A stretch of DNA of 64,000 nucleotides from positions 6,075,894-6,139,893 of the forward strand of contig NZ_JAJOZC010000001.1 of assembly GCF_023701695.1 (NCBI RefSeq), written 5' to 3'. Positions 45,198 through 54,189 of this stretch are shown in pieces (the first letter of the stretch is position 1; each line of letters starts with the position of its first letter). The notes beneath the pieces were generated by a model. It saw only the letters and a list, made by a program, of their open reading frames with translations, searched no databases and was not told where the DNA came from. A program made the position numbers and the translations under genes. Source of the DNA: Streptomyces sp. RKAG290 (GTDB lineage Bacteria; Actinomycetota; Actinomycetes; Streptomycetales; Streptomycetaceae).

Positions 45198-48100
45198 TCA
45201 GCCGACGGTCGGCCCGCCCGGCACCCGGGCCCTGTCCACCCGGAACGCCCCGGCCGGATAGGGGAGTTCGGCCGCCAGCGCCGCCGCCCGGTCGAACTCC
45301 TCCTGGGCCGCGCCCTGCTGCCCGCTCGCCGCCAGCGCGGCCCCGAGCACCGTACGCGCCTCGGTCTCCGCCAGCCGCTCGCCGACCTGTTCCGCGCGGG
45401 CGGTCTCCTCGGCCGCGCGGCGGGCCGCCGCCTCCGGGTGCCCCGAGAGCAGCTCCGCCCAGGCCGCGAGATGGGCGGTGCCCGGACCGCTGTCCCGGGT
45501 CAGCAGGGCGAAGGCCTCGCCCGGACTGCCCTCGCGGACCAGGAGTTCGGCCCGCGCCGTGCGGACCTCGTGCACCGCCTGCCGGTCCGCCTGCGCCTCA
45601 GCCACCCGGCCGGCCTGGGTGAGCAGTTCCGCGGCGCCCTCCTCGCCGGTCCGGATCCGGACCCGGGCGAGGGCGGCCAGTGCGTACGGGGTGCACCAGG
45701 TGGTGCGCGACTCCGTCTCCCGTACCGCTGCCTGCGCGTGCTCCCGCGCCTCGGTGAACTCCCGCAGCAACAGGTGCAGTTCGGCGAGATTAGCGCGCTC
45801 GAAGGCGACCGCGGTCGGATCACCGGTGTGCTCGGCGAGCTTCAGGGCGCGCTGCCCCATGGAGACGGCCTCGCCGAGCCGCCCCGACCTGCGGGCATGC
45901 TCCCGCAGCACCGAGAGCGTCGTGACCAGCAGCTCCTGGTCCCCGTACGCCTCCGCGTGCGGCAGCGCCCGGTCCGCAGCGAGCCTGGCCTGGTCGAACC
46001 GGCCGGCGAGACCCAGCGAGGTCGCCTGCATCGCCAGCGACTGGGCGAGCAGCCCCCGGCGCCCGCTGCCCCGCACGCTGTCCGCGGCGTCCTGTGCGAT
46101 ACGGGCCGAGGCGTGCGCGGCGTCGTACCGTCCGGTGACGAACCGCAGTCCGCCGGCGGCCAGATGGTGCGTGGCCACGGCCAGCGGCGGGGTGCGCGGG
46201 CCGGGTGGATAGGTGCGCAGCAGCTCCTCGCCCTCCTCGGTGCCCCGGTACTTCACCAGCACCTGGGTGAGCCGCGCCGCGGCGAGTACCTGCCCGTCCT
46301 CGTCCCCCGCCGGACCATGTCGTCCAGCGCCTCGCGCAGCACCGCTGCCGCCTCCCGGTAGCGGGCCATCCGGCGCAGGACGGCCCCGCGATCGATCGAT
46401 CCGGGCCTGGGCCGCGTCGGCCGCCGACGCGTCGAGCCGGCTGGTCAGTTCGGCGTAGTAGCGGTCCGCGGTGTCGTTGGCGCAGAGGGCGGCCGCGCGT
46501 TCGGCGGCCTGTCGCAGATATCCGGTCGCCCGCGGGTCGTCTGCGCGGGTCAGCTGCGCGGCCAGGGTGTCGACGGCGTCGGGACGGTGACGCAGCACAG
46601 CCTCGGCGTACGCCGAGTGCAGCTGGCGGCGGCGGGCCGTGGACAGGCCGTCGTAGCAGGTCAGGCGCACCAGCGGATGACGGAAGGCGAGACCGGGCAG
46701 CGACCTGCCGCCCACCGTCACCGGCCGTTCGGTCACGACCGAGGCCGTCACTGCCGCGTCCACGGCGTCGGTCGCCTCGGCCGGTGAGAGCGGCGGGTGC
46801 AGCCCGTTCCCGGCCACGTCGAGGATCTCGGTGAGCGCCGCACCGCCGCCGGTCACCGAGATCGCCTCGACGACCCGACGGGTGGCGGGCCCCAGCCGGG
46901 CCAGCCGCGCGGCCACCAGCTGGCGCACCCCCTCGGGAGCGCTCAGGGCGGCCGGGTCCGCGCCCTCGTGGACGGTGCGGGCCAGCTCCAGAGCGAAGAG
47001 CGGATTGCCCAGCGACAGCTCCCACACCCGGTCGAGACCCGTCACGGCCCCCGCGTCCCGGGCGATCGCCAGACACTGCGCGCGGTCCAGCCGTCCCAGT
47101 TCGACGGTCTCGGCGAGCCGTCCGCCCACCAGGGCCTCCAGCGCCGCGCGGCGCGGGTCGCCCGCGTCGAACTCCTCGCCGCGGTAGGTGACCATGAACC
47201 GCCACCGCGCCCCGGTGGTCGCCGCCCGCCGGGCCAGGTGGCTGAGCAGCTGGTACGACCCGGCGTCCGCGGCCTGCAGATCGTCCAGTACCAGCAGCAC
47301 CGGGGCGGTCGCGGAGAGATCGCCGAGCAGTCCGGCCGTCGCCCGGAACAGCCGGTCGCGTTCCTCCTCCGGGCTGCGCTCCCGGCCGGCCCCGATCTGC
47401 CCCAGCGAGGGCAGCAGCGCGGCCAGTTCGGGGTACTCGCCACCGATCCGGGCCCGCTCCGCCGGTGGCCGGTCGGCCAGCCAGGCGTCCAGCGCCTCGA
47501 CGAAGACGCCGTACGGGGTGTGGCCCTCGGCGTCGTGACCGGCGCCCCACAGGACGGTGGTGCCCGTGCCCGCCGCCGCACGGGCGGCCTCGCCCGTCAG
47601 CCGGGTCTTGCCCACCCCGGCCTCGCCGCCGACCAGCCGCACCGGCGGACCGTCCCCGGCGAGCAGCGTCCGCAGCGCGTCGTCGCGGCCGCGCAGCGGG
47701 GGCCCCGCCGGGGTACGGATCGCGGCAGGGAGCACCGGGGAGGCGGAGGCGGGCAGCACGGGCGTGGTGGCGTCCAGCGCCAGCAGGTGCAGCCGTTCGG
47801 TCGCCGGGCCGGGGCGTACGCCGAGCTCGGCGTCCAGCGCCTCCCGGCACAGGTGGTACTGGCGCACCGCCTGCCGCCGCAGCCCCTGGCGCAGACAGGC
47901 CTCGATCACCACCCGGTGGGCCCGCTCCTCGGCCGGTGCGGCTGCCAGCGCGAGCAGTGCGACCTCGGTCGCCGGCTCGTTCTCGCCGTCCGCGAGCCAG
48001 GCCTCGGCCAGGGCGAGCCGTACCCGGTCGTGCAGCGCGGCGAGCCGGGTGCGCCGGGCCTCCGCCCAGGCGGCGTAACGGTCCTCGGGCAGCAGCTCCC

Positions 48101-48560
48101 CGGTGAACGCCCCTAGAGCCGCGGCGAGCTCCGCGGTGGTGCCACCGGCCAGGGCGCGCTCGGCCAGGACCTCCGCCTCGTCCGCGTCGATCACGACGGT
48201 CAGCGGGTCGAGCCGCAGCAGGGTGCCCTCGCCGGTCAGATAGGACGAGGAGGCGCGGGGCGCGAGCTCCGGTTCGATGGCGCGGCGCGCGGCGTGCAGC
48301 GCGACCCGCAGGCTGCCCAGGGCCGCGTGCGGGTCGGAGTCCGGCCAGCAGATCTCCATGGCCTGCTCGCGGTGGAGGCTGTGGCCGGGGGAGACGGCGA
48401 GCAGTTTCACCAGGGAACGGGCACTCGGGCGCGGCCATTTGTCGGCGAGGGGGACACCACCGTCACGTTCCACCCTGAAGCCGCCGAAAAGGTGCACGCG
48501 CAGCACGGGCGGCCCGTCCGGGTTCCTGGGTGCCGTTTCGTGCGGATGTGCTGCTGCCAT
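45198..48560 (-). CDS. Large BTAD/LAL-type transcriptional regulator with locally scrambled frame
   Basis: About 1120 residues from ATG 48560. Order: OmpR-type winged helix (LRVHLFGGFRVERDGG...), BTAD (to about residue 260), an AAA_16-type ATPase with Walker A GGEAGVGKTRL and LLVLDDLQAAD, then TPR-like helices. This is an AfsR/LAL-like activator layout. Between 46304 and 46402 the frame is altered: a 4-nt ATCG duplication near 46391-46402 and one missing G (plus-strand C run 46304-46308) cancel each other. About 30 residues are therefore wrong; the other frame reads GAVLRRMARYREAAAVLREA, as expected. It is convergent with the MsiK-like gene and upstream of the divergent ALDH operon, whose control it might share. 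Confidence 0.85.
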   Translation of the reverse strand: MAAAHPHETAPRNPDGPPVLRVHLFGGFRVERDGGVPLADKWPRPSARSLVKLLAVSPGHSLHREQAMEICWPDSDPHAALGSLRVALHAARRAIEPELAPRASSSYLTGEGTLLRLDPLTVVIDADEAEVLAERALAGGTTAELAAALGAFTGELLPEDRYAAWAEARRTRLAALHDRVRLALAEAWLADGENEPATEVALLALAAAPAEERAHRVVIEACLRQGLRRQAVRQYHLCREALDAELGVRPGPATERLHLLALDATTPVLPASASPVLPAAIRTPAGPPLRGRDDALRTLLAGDGPPVRLVGGEAGVGKTRLTGEAARAAAGTGTTVLWGAGHDAEGHTPYGVFVEALDAWLADRPPAERARIGGEYPELAALLPSLGQIGAGRERSPEEERDRLFRATAGLLGDLSATAPVLLVLDDLQAADAGSYQLLSHLARRAATTGARWRFMVTYRGEEFDAGDPRRAALEALVGGRLAETVELGRLDRAQCLAIARDAGAVTGLDRVWELSLGNPLFALELARTVHEGADPAALSAPEGVRQLVAARLARLGPATRRVVEAISVTGGGAALTEILDVAGNGLHPPLSPAEATDAVDAAVTASVVTERPVTVGGRSLPGLAFRHPLVRLTCYDGLSTARRRQLHSAYAEAVLRHRPDAVDTLAAQLTRADDPRATGYLRQAAERAAALCANDTADRYYAELTSRLDASAADAAQARIDRSRGRPAPDGPLPGGGSGAARGAGRHGPAGDEDGQVLAAARLTQVLVKYRGTEEGEELLRTYPPGPRTPPLAVATHHLAAGGLRFVTGRYDAAHASARIAQDAADSVRGSGRRGLLAQSLAMQATSLGLAGRFDQARLAADRALPHAEAYGDQELLVTTLSVLREHARRSGRLGEAVSMGQRALKLAEHTGDPTAVAFERANLAELHLLLREFTEAREHAQAAVRETESRTTWCTPYALAALARVRIRTGEEGAAELLTQAGRVAEAQADRQAVHEVRTARAELLVREGSPGEAFALLTRDSGPGTAHLAAWAELLSGHPEAAARRAAEETARAEQVGERLAETEARTVLGAALAASGQQGAAQEEFDRAAALAAELPYPAGAFRVDRARVPGGPTVG

Positions 48561-48736
48561 GAGACCAGTCACTTTAGTCACCGGTACCGGACTCCCGGCC
48601 AGGGTGCGGTGCCGGGATCATGGGGAGCCCGGTGCCCGCCGGGCGGCCAGGCCATTCCCCGGTGCCGGCCACCCCGTCGCGGAGCCGGCCACCCCGAATC
48701 CGGCGGCCGTGCGTGACCGGCGTCTCTGGCGCCTGA

Positions 48737-48755
48737 AAACTAACAGCGCTAGTTT
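48737..48755. promoter_or_regulatory. Operator-like site upstream of the ALDH-ADH operon
   Basis: AAACTAACAGCGCTAGTTT is a near-palindrome 46 nt before the ALDH start. It matches 15 of 19 bases of a site at 54153-54171 between a TetR gene and an acyl-CoA dehydrogenase gene. Confidence 0.65.
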
Positions 48756-48801
48756 GGGGCGCGGACGAGCTCGTCCGTCACCGTGCCCGGGAGGAACAGC
48801 C

Positions 48802-50196
48802 ATGAAGGCCCACGACGGTATGTACATCGGCGGCGAATGGCGCCCCGCCGCAGGAACGGACACGATCGCGGTCGTCAACCCGGCGGACGAGCAGGTCATC
48901 GCTCACGTCCCGGCCGGCACGGCAGCGGACGTGGACGCCGCGGTAAGCGCCGCGCGCGCCGCCTTCCCCGGCTGGGCCGCGACCCCGCCCGCCGAACGCG
49001 CCGCCCGGATCGGCGCCCTGCGCGACGTCCTGGCCGCCCGCAAGGACGAGATCGCCGAGACGGTCACCGCCGAACTGGGCTCGCCGCTGCCGATGTCGCA
49101 GATGGTGCACGCGGGCGTGCCGGTGCTCGTCGCGGGCTCGTACGCCGAACTGGCCGCGACGTACGCCTTCGAGGAGCAGCACGGCAACTCCACCGTGCTG
49201 CTGGAGCCCGTCGGCGTGGTCGGTGCGATCACCCCCTGGAACTACCCGCTGCACCAGATCGTCGCCAAGGTCGCTCCCGCGCTCGCCGCGGGCTGCACCG
49301 TCGTCCTCAAGCCCGCCGAGGACACCCCGCTCACCGCGCAGCTGTTCGCCGAGGCCACCGCGGAGGCCGGACTGCCCGCCGGTGTCTTCAACCTGGTCAC
49401 CGGCCTCGGCCCGGTCGCCGGACAGGCCCTCGCCGCGCACGAGGACGTCGACCTGGTCTCCTTCACCGGCTCCACCGCAGTCGGGAAGCAGATCGGCGCC
49501 ACCGCGGGCGGCGCGGTCAAGCGTGTCGCGCTGGAGCTCGGCGGCAAGTCCGCCAACGTCATCCTGCCCGGCGCCGATCTCGCCAAGGCGGTCAACGTCG
49601 GCGTGGCCAACGTGATGTCCAACTCCGGCCAGACGTGCAGCGCCTGGACCCGGATGCTGGTGGACGGCGAACGGTACGAGGAAGCCGTCGCGCTCGCCGC
49701 GGCGGCCGTCGCGAAGTACGTACCGGGGGAGCGGGTCGGCCCGCTCGTCAACGCCAAGCAGCAGGCCCGGGTGCGCGGTTACATCGAGAAGGGCATCGAG
49801 GAGGGCGCCCGCGTCGTCGCGGGCGGACCCGAGGCGCCGCTCGGCACGGGGTACTACGTCAGCCCCACGGTGTTCGCCGACGTCACCCCCGAGATGACCA
49901 TCGCCCAGGAGGAGATCTTCGGCCCGGTCATCTCGATCCTGAAGTACGAGGACGAGGACGACGCGCTGCGGATCGCCAACGGCACCGTGTACGGGCTGGC
50001 CGGCGCCGTCTGGGCCGCCGACGACGCCGAGGCCGTCGCCTTCGCCCGCCGGATGGACACCGGGCAGGTCGACATCAACGGCGGCCGGTTCAACCCGCTC
50101 GCCCCCTTCGGCGGCTACAAGCAGTCCGGCGTCGGCCGCGAGCTCGGCTCGCACGGCCTCGCCGAGTACCTGCAGACCAAGTCCCTCCAGTTCTGA
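48802..50196 (+). CDS. Aldehyde dehydrogenase (NAD(P)+)
   Basis: A 464-residue ALDH. Landmarks: the substrate/cofactor stretch GVVGAITPWNYPLHQIVAKVAPALAAGC, KPAEDTPLTAQ, the cofactor loop FTGSTAVGKQIG, the general base Glu in LELGGKSANV, and the catalytic Cys in NSGQTCSAWTRM. Oxidises an aldehyde to the acid. ATG at 48802 has GGGAGGA upstream. A Zn alcohol dehydrogenase follows 84 nt later, so together they can take an alcohol to the acid. The operator upstream suggests control by the TetR encoded at 53461-54126. Confidence 0.93.
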   Translation: MKAHDGMYIGGEWRPAAGTDTIAVVNPADEQVIAHVPAGTAADVDAAVSAARAAFPGWAATPPAERAARIGALRDVLAARKDEIAETVTAELGSPLPMSQMVHAGVPVLVAGSYAELAATYAFEEQHGNSTVLLEPVGVVGAITPWNYPLHQIVAKVAPALAAGCTVVLKPAEDTPLTAQLFAEATAEAGLPAGVFNLVTGLGPVAGQALAAHEDVDLVSFTGSTAVGKQIGATAGGAVKRVALELGGKSANVILPGADLAKAVNVGVANVMSNSGQTCSAWTRMLVDGERYEEAVALAAAAVAKYVPGERVGPLVNAKQQARVRGYIEKGIEEGARVVAGGPEAPLGTGYYVSPTVFADVTPEMTIAQEEIFGPVISILKYEDEDDALRIANGTVYGLAGAVWAADDAEAVAFARRMDTGQVDINGGRFNPLAPFGGYKQSGVGRELGSHGLAEYLQTKSLQF

Positions 50197-50280
50197 GCCG
50201 GTTCCTGCCGCCGGATCCTCCGGCGAGTCTCCGAACCGGTTCCCACGAGTCCGCGTCACCGATCAGCAAGGAGCCAGTCC

Positions 50281-51360
50281 GTGGTCCGCGCCGCCGTACT
50301 GTCCGCCGTCGGAGCTCCGCTGGAGATCACCGACATCGCACTCCCGGAGCCCGGCCCCGGCCAGGTGCGCATCCGTCTCGCCGCCGCCGGGGTCTGCCAC
50401 TCCGACCTCTCCTTGTCCAACGGCACGATGCGGGTGCCCGTCCCCGCCGTCCTCGGTCATGAGGGCGCGGGCACCGTCGTCTCCGTGGGCGAGGGCGTCA
50501 CGCATGTCGCACCTGGCGACGGCGTCGTACTCAACTGGGCACCTTCCTGCGGAAGTTGCCACCACTGCGGGATCGGCGAGGTCTGGCTCTGCGCCAACGC
50601 CCTGGCCGGGGCGGCGAACATCCACGCCCGCACCGCCGACGGCACCGAGCTGCACCCCGGGCTGAACGTCGCCGCCTTCGCCCAGGAGACCGTCGTCGCC
50701 GCGAACTGCGTCCTGCCCGCCCCGGACGGCATCCCGCTCACCGACGCAGCCCTGCTCGGCTGCGCCGTGCTGACCGGGTACGGCGCGGTCCACCACAGTG
50801 CCCAGGTCCGCGCCGGCGAGTCCGTCGTCGTCTTCGGGATCGGCGGCGTCGGCCTCGCCGTGCTGCAGTCCGCCCGGATCGCGGGTGCCTCGAAGATCAT
50901 CGCGGTGGACGTCTCCCCGGAGAAGGAGGAGCTGGCCCGGCAGGCGGGCGCCACCGACTACGTCATCGCCTCCGACACCACCCCCCGCGAGATCCGCGGG
51001 CTCACCGGCGGCCAGGGCGCGGACGTCGCGATCGAGTGCGTCGGCCGGTCCACCACCATCCGCGCCGCCTGGGAGTCCACCCGCAGGGGCGGCCGCACCA
51101 CGGTCGTCGGCATCGGCGGCAAGGACCAGCAGGTGACCTTCAACGCCCTGGAGATCTTCCACTGGGGCAGGTCCCTGACGGGCTGCGTGTACGGCAACAG
51201 CGACCCGGCCCGCGATCTGCCGGTGCTGGCCGACCACATCAGGGCGGGCCGCTTCGACCTGTCGATGATGGTCACCGAACGGATCGCGCTGGACGGCATC
51301 CCGGCGGCCTTCGACAACATGATCGCTGGCAAGGGCGGCCGCGCGCTGGTGGTCTTCTAG
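50281..51360 (+). CDS. Zinc-dependent alcohol dehydrogenase
   Basis: A 359-residue MDR enzyme. Catalytic zinc ligands appear as AGVCHSD and GHEGAG, the structural zinc site as CGSCHHCGIGEVWLC, and the Rossmann NAD-binding motif as GIGGVGLAVLQSARIAGA. A GTG start at 50281 is preceded by AAGGAG. Expected to interconvert an alcohol and the aldehyde consumed by the upstream ALDH. The substrate (aliphatic, aromatic or formaldehyde-type) is unclear. It converges with the PPK2 gene. Confidence 0.92.
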   Translation: MVRAAVLSAVGAPLEITDIALPEPGPGQVRIRLAAAGVCHSDLSLSNGTMRVPVPAVLGHEGAGTVVSVGEGVTHVAPGDGVVLNWAPSCGSCHHCGIGEVWLCANALAGAANIHARTADGTELHPGLNVAAFAQETVVAANCVLPAPDGIPLTDAALLGCAVLTGYGAVHHSAQVRAGESVVVFGIGGVGLAVLQSARIAGASKIIAVDVSPEKEELARQAGATDYVIASDTTPREIRGLTGGQGADVAIECVGRSTTIRAAWESTRRGGRTTVVGIGGKDQQVTFNALEIFHWGRSLTGCVYGNSDPARDLPVLADHIRAGRFDLSMMVTERIALDGIPAAFDNMIAGKGGRALVVF

Positions 51361-51461
51361 GGGCCTCCGTCCGGGGCGGCCAGGCCCGGGTCAGGGAGCG
51401 GGGCCCGGCGCCGGGGCATGGCGGCCCGGCATGGTCCGAACCGGAGGCCCGGGGCCGGCTG

Positions 51462-52421
51462 TCAGGCCTTCGAGGAGTCCGGCGCCCCGGCCTCCGGCCG
51501 GTGGGCGGCGAGCCGCCGGGCCTCCATCTCGCCCTGCTCGAAGAGCCGGGAGGCCGGGCCCACGATCAGCGGGTCCGGCTCCCCGACCACCGCCGGGTCC
51601 TTGTCCGGGTAGTCGAAGCGGTGCAGCACGTGCCGCATCGCCTCGAGCCGGGCCCGCTTCTTGTCGTTGCTCTTCACCACGGTCCATGGCGCGTCCGCCG
51701 TGTCCGTGTGGAAGAGCATCAGCTCCTTGGCCTCGGTGTACGCCTCCCACTTGTCGAGCGACGCGAGGTCGACCGGACTCAGCTTCCACTGCCGCACGGG
51801 GTCGGTCTGCCGGAGCATGAACCGGTTGAGCTGCTCGTTGCGGGACACCGAGAACCAGAACTTGACCAAGTGGATGCCGTCGCCGGCGAGCATCTGCTCG
51901 AAACCCGGTGCCTGGTGCATGAATTCGAGGTACTCGCGGGTCGGGCAGAACCCCATCACCCGCTCCACACCGGCCCGGTTGTACCAGGACCGGTCGAACA
52001 GCACGATCTCCCCGGCGGTCGGCAGATGGGCCACGTACCGCTGGAAGTACCACTGGGAGCGTTCGCGCTCGGTGGGTGTCCCGAGCGCCACCACCCGGGC
52101 GCCACGTGGGTTGAGGTGCTCGGTGAACCGCTTGATGGTGCCGCCCTTGCCCGCGGCGTCGCGTCCCTCGAAGAGGATGACGAGACGTTCGTCGTGCTCC
52201 TTGACCCAGTGCTGGAGCTTGAGCAGTTCGATCTGCAGGGCGCGCTTGGACCTCTCGTACGCCTTGCGGCGGAGCTTCTCGGCGTACGGGTAGTCCTCGC
52301 GCCAGGCGTCACGCGCGCGGCCCTCGGGCGTCACCAGCACCCGGTCCTCAGCGGCCGGTCCCGCCGGCTTCCGCTTCTTCGTCCTCCTGGGGCCGGTCCG
52401 CTGCTCGGCTCTCCGCGTCAT
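51462..52421 (-). CDS. ppk2: Polyphosphate kinase 2
   Basis: A 319-residue PPK2-family kinase that transfers phosphate between polyphosphate and nucleotides. Walker A-like GRDAAGKGGTIKRFTEHLNPRG, the Walker B aspartate in VLFDRSWYNRAGVERVMGF, and the lid region KFWFSVSRNEQLNRFMLRQTDPVRQWKLSP are conserved. The ATG at 52421 is preferred. It starts inside the last 74 nt of the upstream EamA gene on the same strand, implying coupled expression. The N-terminal basic stretch (RRAEQRTGPRRTKKRK) may bind polyphosphate or nucleic acid. Confidence 0.92.
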   Translation of the reverse strand: MTRRAEQRTGPRRTKKRKPAGPAAEDRVLVTPEGRARDAWREDYPYAEKLRRKAYERSKRALQIELLKLQHWVKEHDERLVILFEGRDAAGKGGTIKRFTEHLNPRGARVVALGTPTERERSQWYFQRYVAHLPTAGEIVLFDRSWYNRAGVERVMGFCPTREYLEFMHQAPGFEQMLAGDGIHLVKFWFSVSRNEQLNRFMLRQTDPVRQWKLSPVDLASLDKWEAYTEAKELMLFHTDTADAPWTVVKSNDKKRARLEAMRHVLHRFDYPDKDPAVVGEPDPLIVGPASRLFEQGEMEARRLAAHRPEAGAPDSSKA

Positions 52422-53373
52422 GACGGGGTCCTTCCATCGGCCGGCCCGGAATCCTGCGCGTCGCACCAGTCTGCGGACGCAGCCGGGAGACCGCCACCCC
52501 GGCCAGGCAGAGCAGGCCGCCGCCGACGGTGAGCAGCGCGGGCACCTCGTCCAGCAGCAGCCACGACATCAGCACCACGAGCGCGGGCACCGCGTAGGTC
52601 GTGGCGCCCATCTTCCCGGCGGTGGTGCGGGCCAGCGCGTAGGCCCAGGTGGTGAAGGCCAGGGCGGTCGGGAAGAGGCCCAGGTAGACCATGTTGAGCG
52701 TCGCGGACAGGGGTGCGTCGGACGCGTCGGAGATCAGCGCTCCGGAGAACGGCAGACAGGCCACCGTGCCGACCAGGCAGCCGAACGTGGTGATCTGCAG
52801 GGCCGAGCCGTGCCGCAGCGCGGGCTTCTGGCTGACCACCCCGGCCGCGTACGTCACGGCGGCCAGCAGACAGAGCAGCACGCCCAGGACCGAGGAACTC
52901 CCGTGCCCCGACATGGAGAGCCCCACCACCGCGGCGCCGGCGAAGGACACGGCCATGCCCACCACCAGCCGGCGCGGCAGTCCCTCGCCGAGCAGCCGGG
53001 CGCCGAGGAGCGCGATCAGCAGGGGCCCGATGTTCACCACCATGGCGGCCGTCCCCGCGTCCACCTGCTGCTCACCCCAGTTGAGCACCACCATGTACAG
53101 GCCGAACCACAGCAGTCCGGAGCCGATGATCCCTGGCCAGGCCGCCCGCGACGGCAGCCCCTCGCGCCGCAGGAGCAGGAGCGCACCCAGCGCCAGGGAG
53201 CCGGCCAGCAGCCGCCCGAGGGCCAGCGCACCGGGGGAGTAGGCCTCACCCGCGCTGCGGATGGAGACAAAGGCGGAGGCCCACAGCACCACGGTGGTGG
53301 CAGCGGCGGCGGTGGCCCGCCAGTCGCGGGGCGCCGCGTCGGTGGCGGCAGCAGGGGTGGGAGTCGTCGTCAT
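52348..53373 (-). CDS. EamA/DMT family transporter
   Basis: A 341-residue membrane protein with about ten helices in two EamA repeats (AAAATTVVLWASAFVSIRSAG..., SVLGVLLCLLAAVTYAAGVV...). The family exports metabolites or drugs. From ATG 53373 it ends in a 40-residue charged tail (GPRHDAESRAADRPQEDEEAEAGGTGR) that reads through the start of ppk2; the tail is unusual and could mean the real stop was lost. A TetR gene lies 87 nt upstream on the same strand. Confidence 0.88.
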   Translation of the reverse strand: MTTTPTPAAATDAAPRDWRATAAAATTVVLWASAFVSIRSAGEAYSPGALALGRLLAGSLALGALLLLRREGLPSRAAWPGIIGSGLLWFGLYMVVLNWGEQQVDAGTAAMVVNIGPLLIALLGARLLGEGLPRRLVVGMAVSFAGAAVVGLSMSGHGSSSVLGVLLCLLAAVTYAAGVVSQKPALRHGSALQITTFGCLVGTVACLPFSGALISDASDAPLSATLNMVYLGLFPTALAFTTWAYALARTTAGKMGATTYAVPALVVLMSWLLLDEVPALLTVGGGLLCLAGVAVSRLRPQTGATRRIPGRPMEGPRHDAESRAADRPQEDEEAEAGGTGR

Positions 53374-53460
53374 GGGGCCGACGCTAAGCGGCGAACGGCT
53401 CGGCACCTACCGATTTTCCGCTACCCGGCCGGGCTTCGGTCCGGCGGCCGGGAGCCGGGG

Positions 53461-54126
53461 TCAGGAGCGCTGCGGCGCCGGCCGGGCTGGTGCCAGCTGT
53501 TCGTACTGCAACGCGAGCCCGTCGACCAGGGCCCGCAGCCCGGTCTCGAACGCTCCCTCGTCGACCTGCTGCCGTCGGTCGGCCAGCAGATGGGCCTGGC
53601 CGAGGTGCGGATAGTCGGCCGGGTCGTACGCCGTCTCGTCGTCCACGAACCCCCGGGCGAAGGAGCCGAGCGCCGAACCGGTGATGAAGTAGCGCATCAG
53701 CGCGCCGATGTACGTGGCCTGGGCGGGCGGCCAGCCCGCCCGGACCATGGCGCCGAAGACCGCGTCCGCGACCCGCAGACCGGCCGGGCGGCGGCCGGGG
53801 CCCTGGGCGAGCACCGGGACGATGTGCGGGTGCTCGGTGAGCGCCGCACGATAGGAGACCGCCCAGTCGTGCAGGGCCGCGCGCCAGTCGCGGGCGTCGG
53901 ACTCGTCGAACATCGACAGATCGACCTGGGCGGAGACGGCGTCGGCGACCGCGTCCAGGATCTCGTCCTTGTTGCGGAAGTGGTTGTAGAGCGACGGCCC
54001 GCTGACCCCGAGTTCGGCCGCCAGCCGACGCGTCGAGACGGCGTCGAGCCCCTCGGTGTCCACGAGGGCGCTCGCCGTCGCGACGATGCGGTCTCTGCTG
54101 AGGAGGGGCTTGCGCGGGCGGGCCAT
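53461..54126 (-). CDS. TetR family regulator, candidate controller of ALDH-ADH and ACAD genes
   Basis: A 221-residue TetR with helix-turn-helix LDAVSTRRLAAELGVSGPSLYNHFRNKDEILDAVADAV and a TetR_C-type ligand domain. I chose ATG 54126 (MARPRKPLLSRDR) over the longer frame from 54147. It is divergent from acyl-CoA dehydrogenase at 54190, with a near-palindrome at 54153-54171 between them. The same site occurs before the ALDH-ADH operon. Ligand could be an acyl-CoA; this is inferred from the neighbours. Confidence 0.85.
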   Translation of the reverse strand: MARPRKPLLSRDRIVATASALVDTEGLDAVSTRRLAAELGVSGPSLYNHFRNKDEILDAVADAVSAQVDLSMFDESDARDWRAALHDWAVSYRAALTEHPHIVPVLAQGPGRRPAGLRVADAVFGAMVRAGWPPAQATYIGALMRYFITGSALGSFARGFVDDETAYDPADYPHLGQAHLLADRRQQVDEGAFETGLRALVDGLALQYEQLAPARPAPQRS

Positions 54127-54152
54127 GCGGCACATAGTAGGGCTCAACCGTA

Positions 54153-54171
54153 AAACTAGCAGTGCTAATTA
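54153..54171. promoter_or_regulatory. Operator-like site between TetR and acyl-CoA dehydrogenase genes
   Basis: AAACTAGCAGTGCTAATTA has half-sites CTAGCA and TGCTAA around a central G. It sits 19-37 nt before the ACAD start and between the two divergent genes. Confidence 0.65.
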
Positions 54172-54189
54172 AAAGTGGAGGGTCGCACG

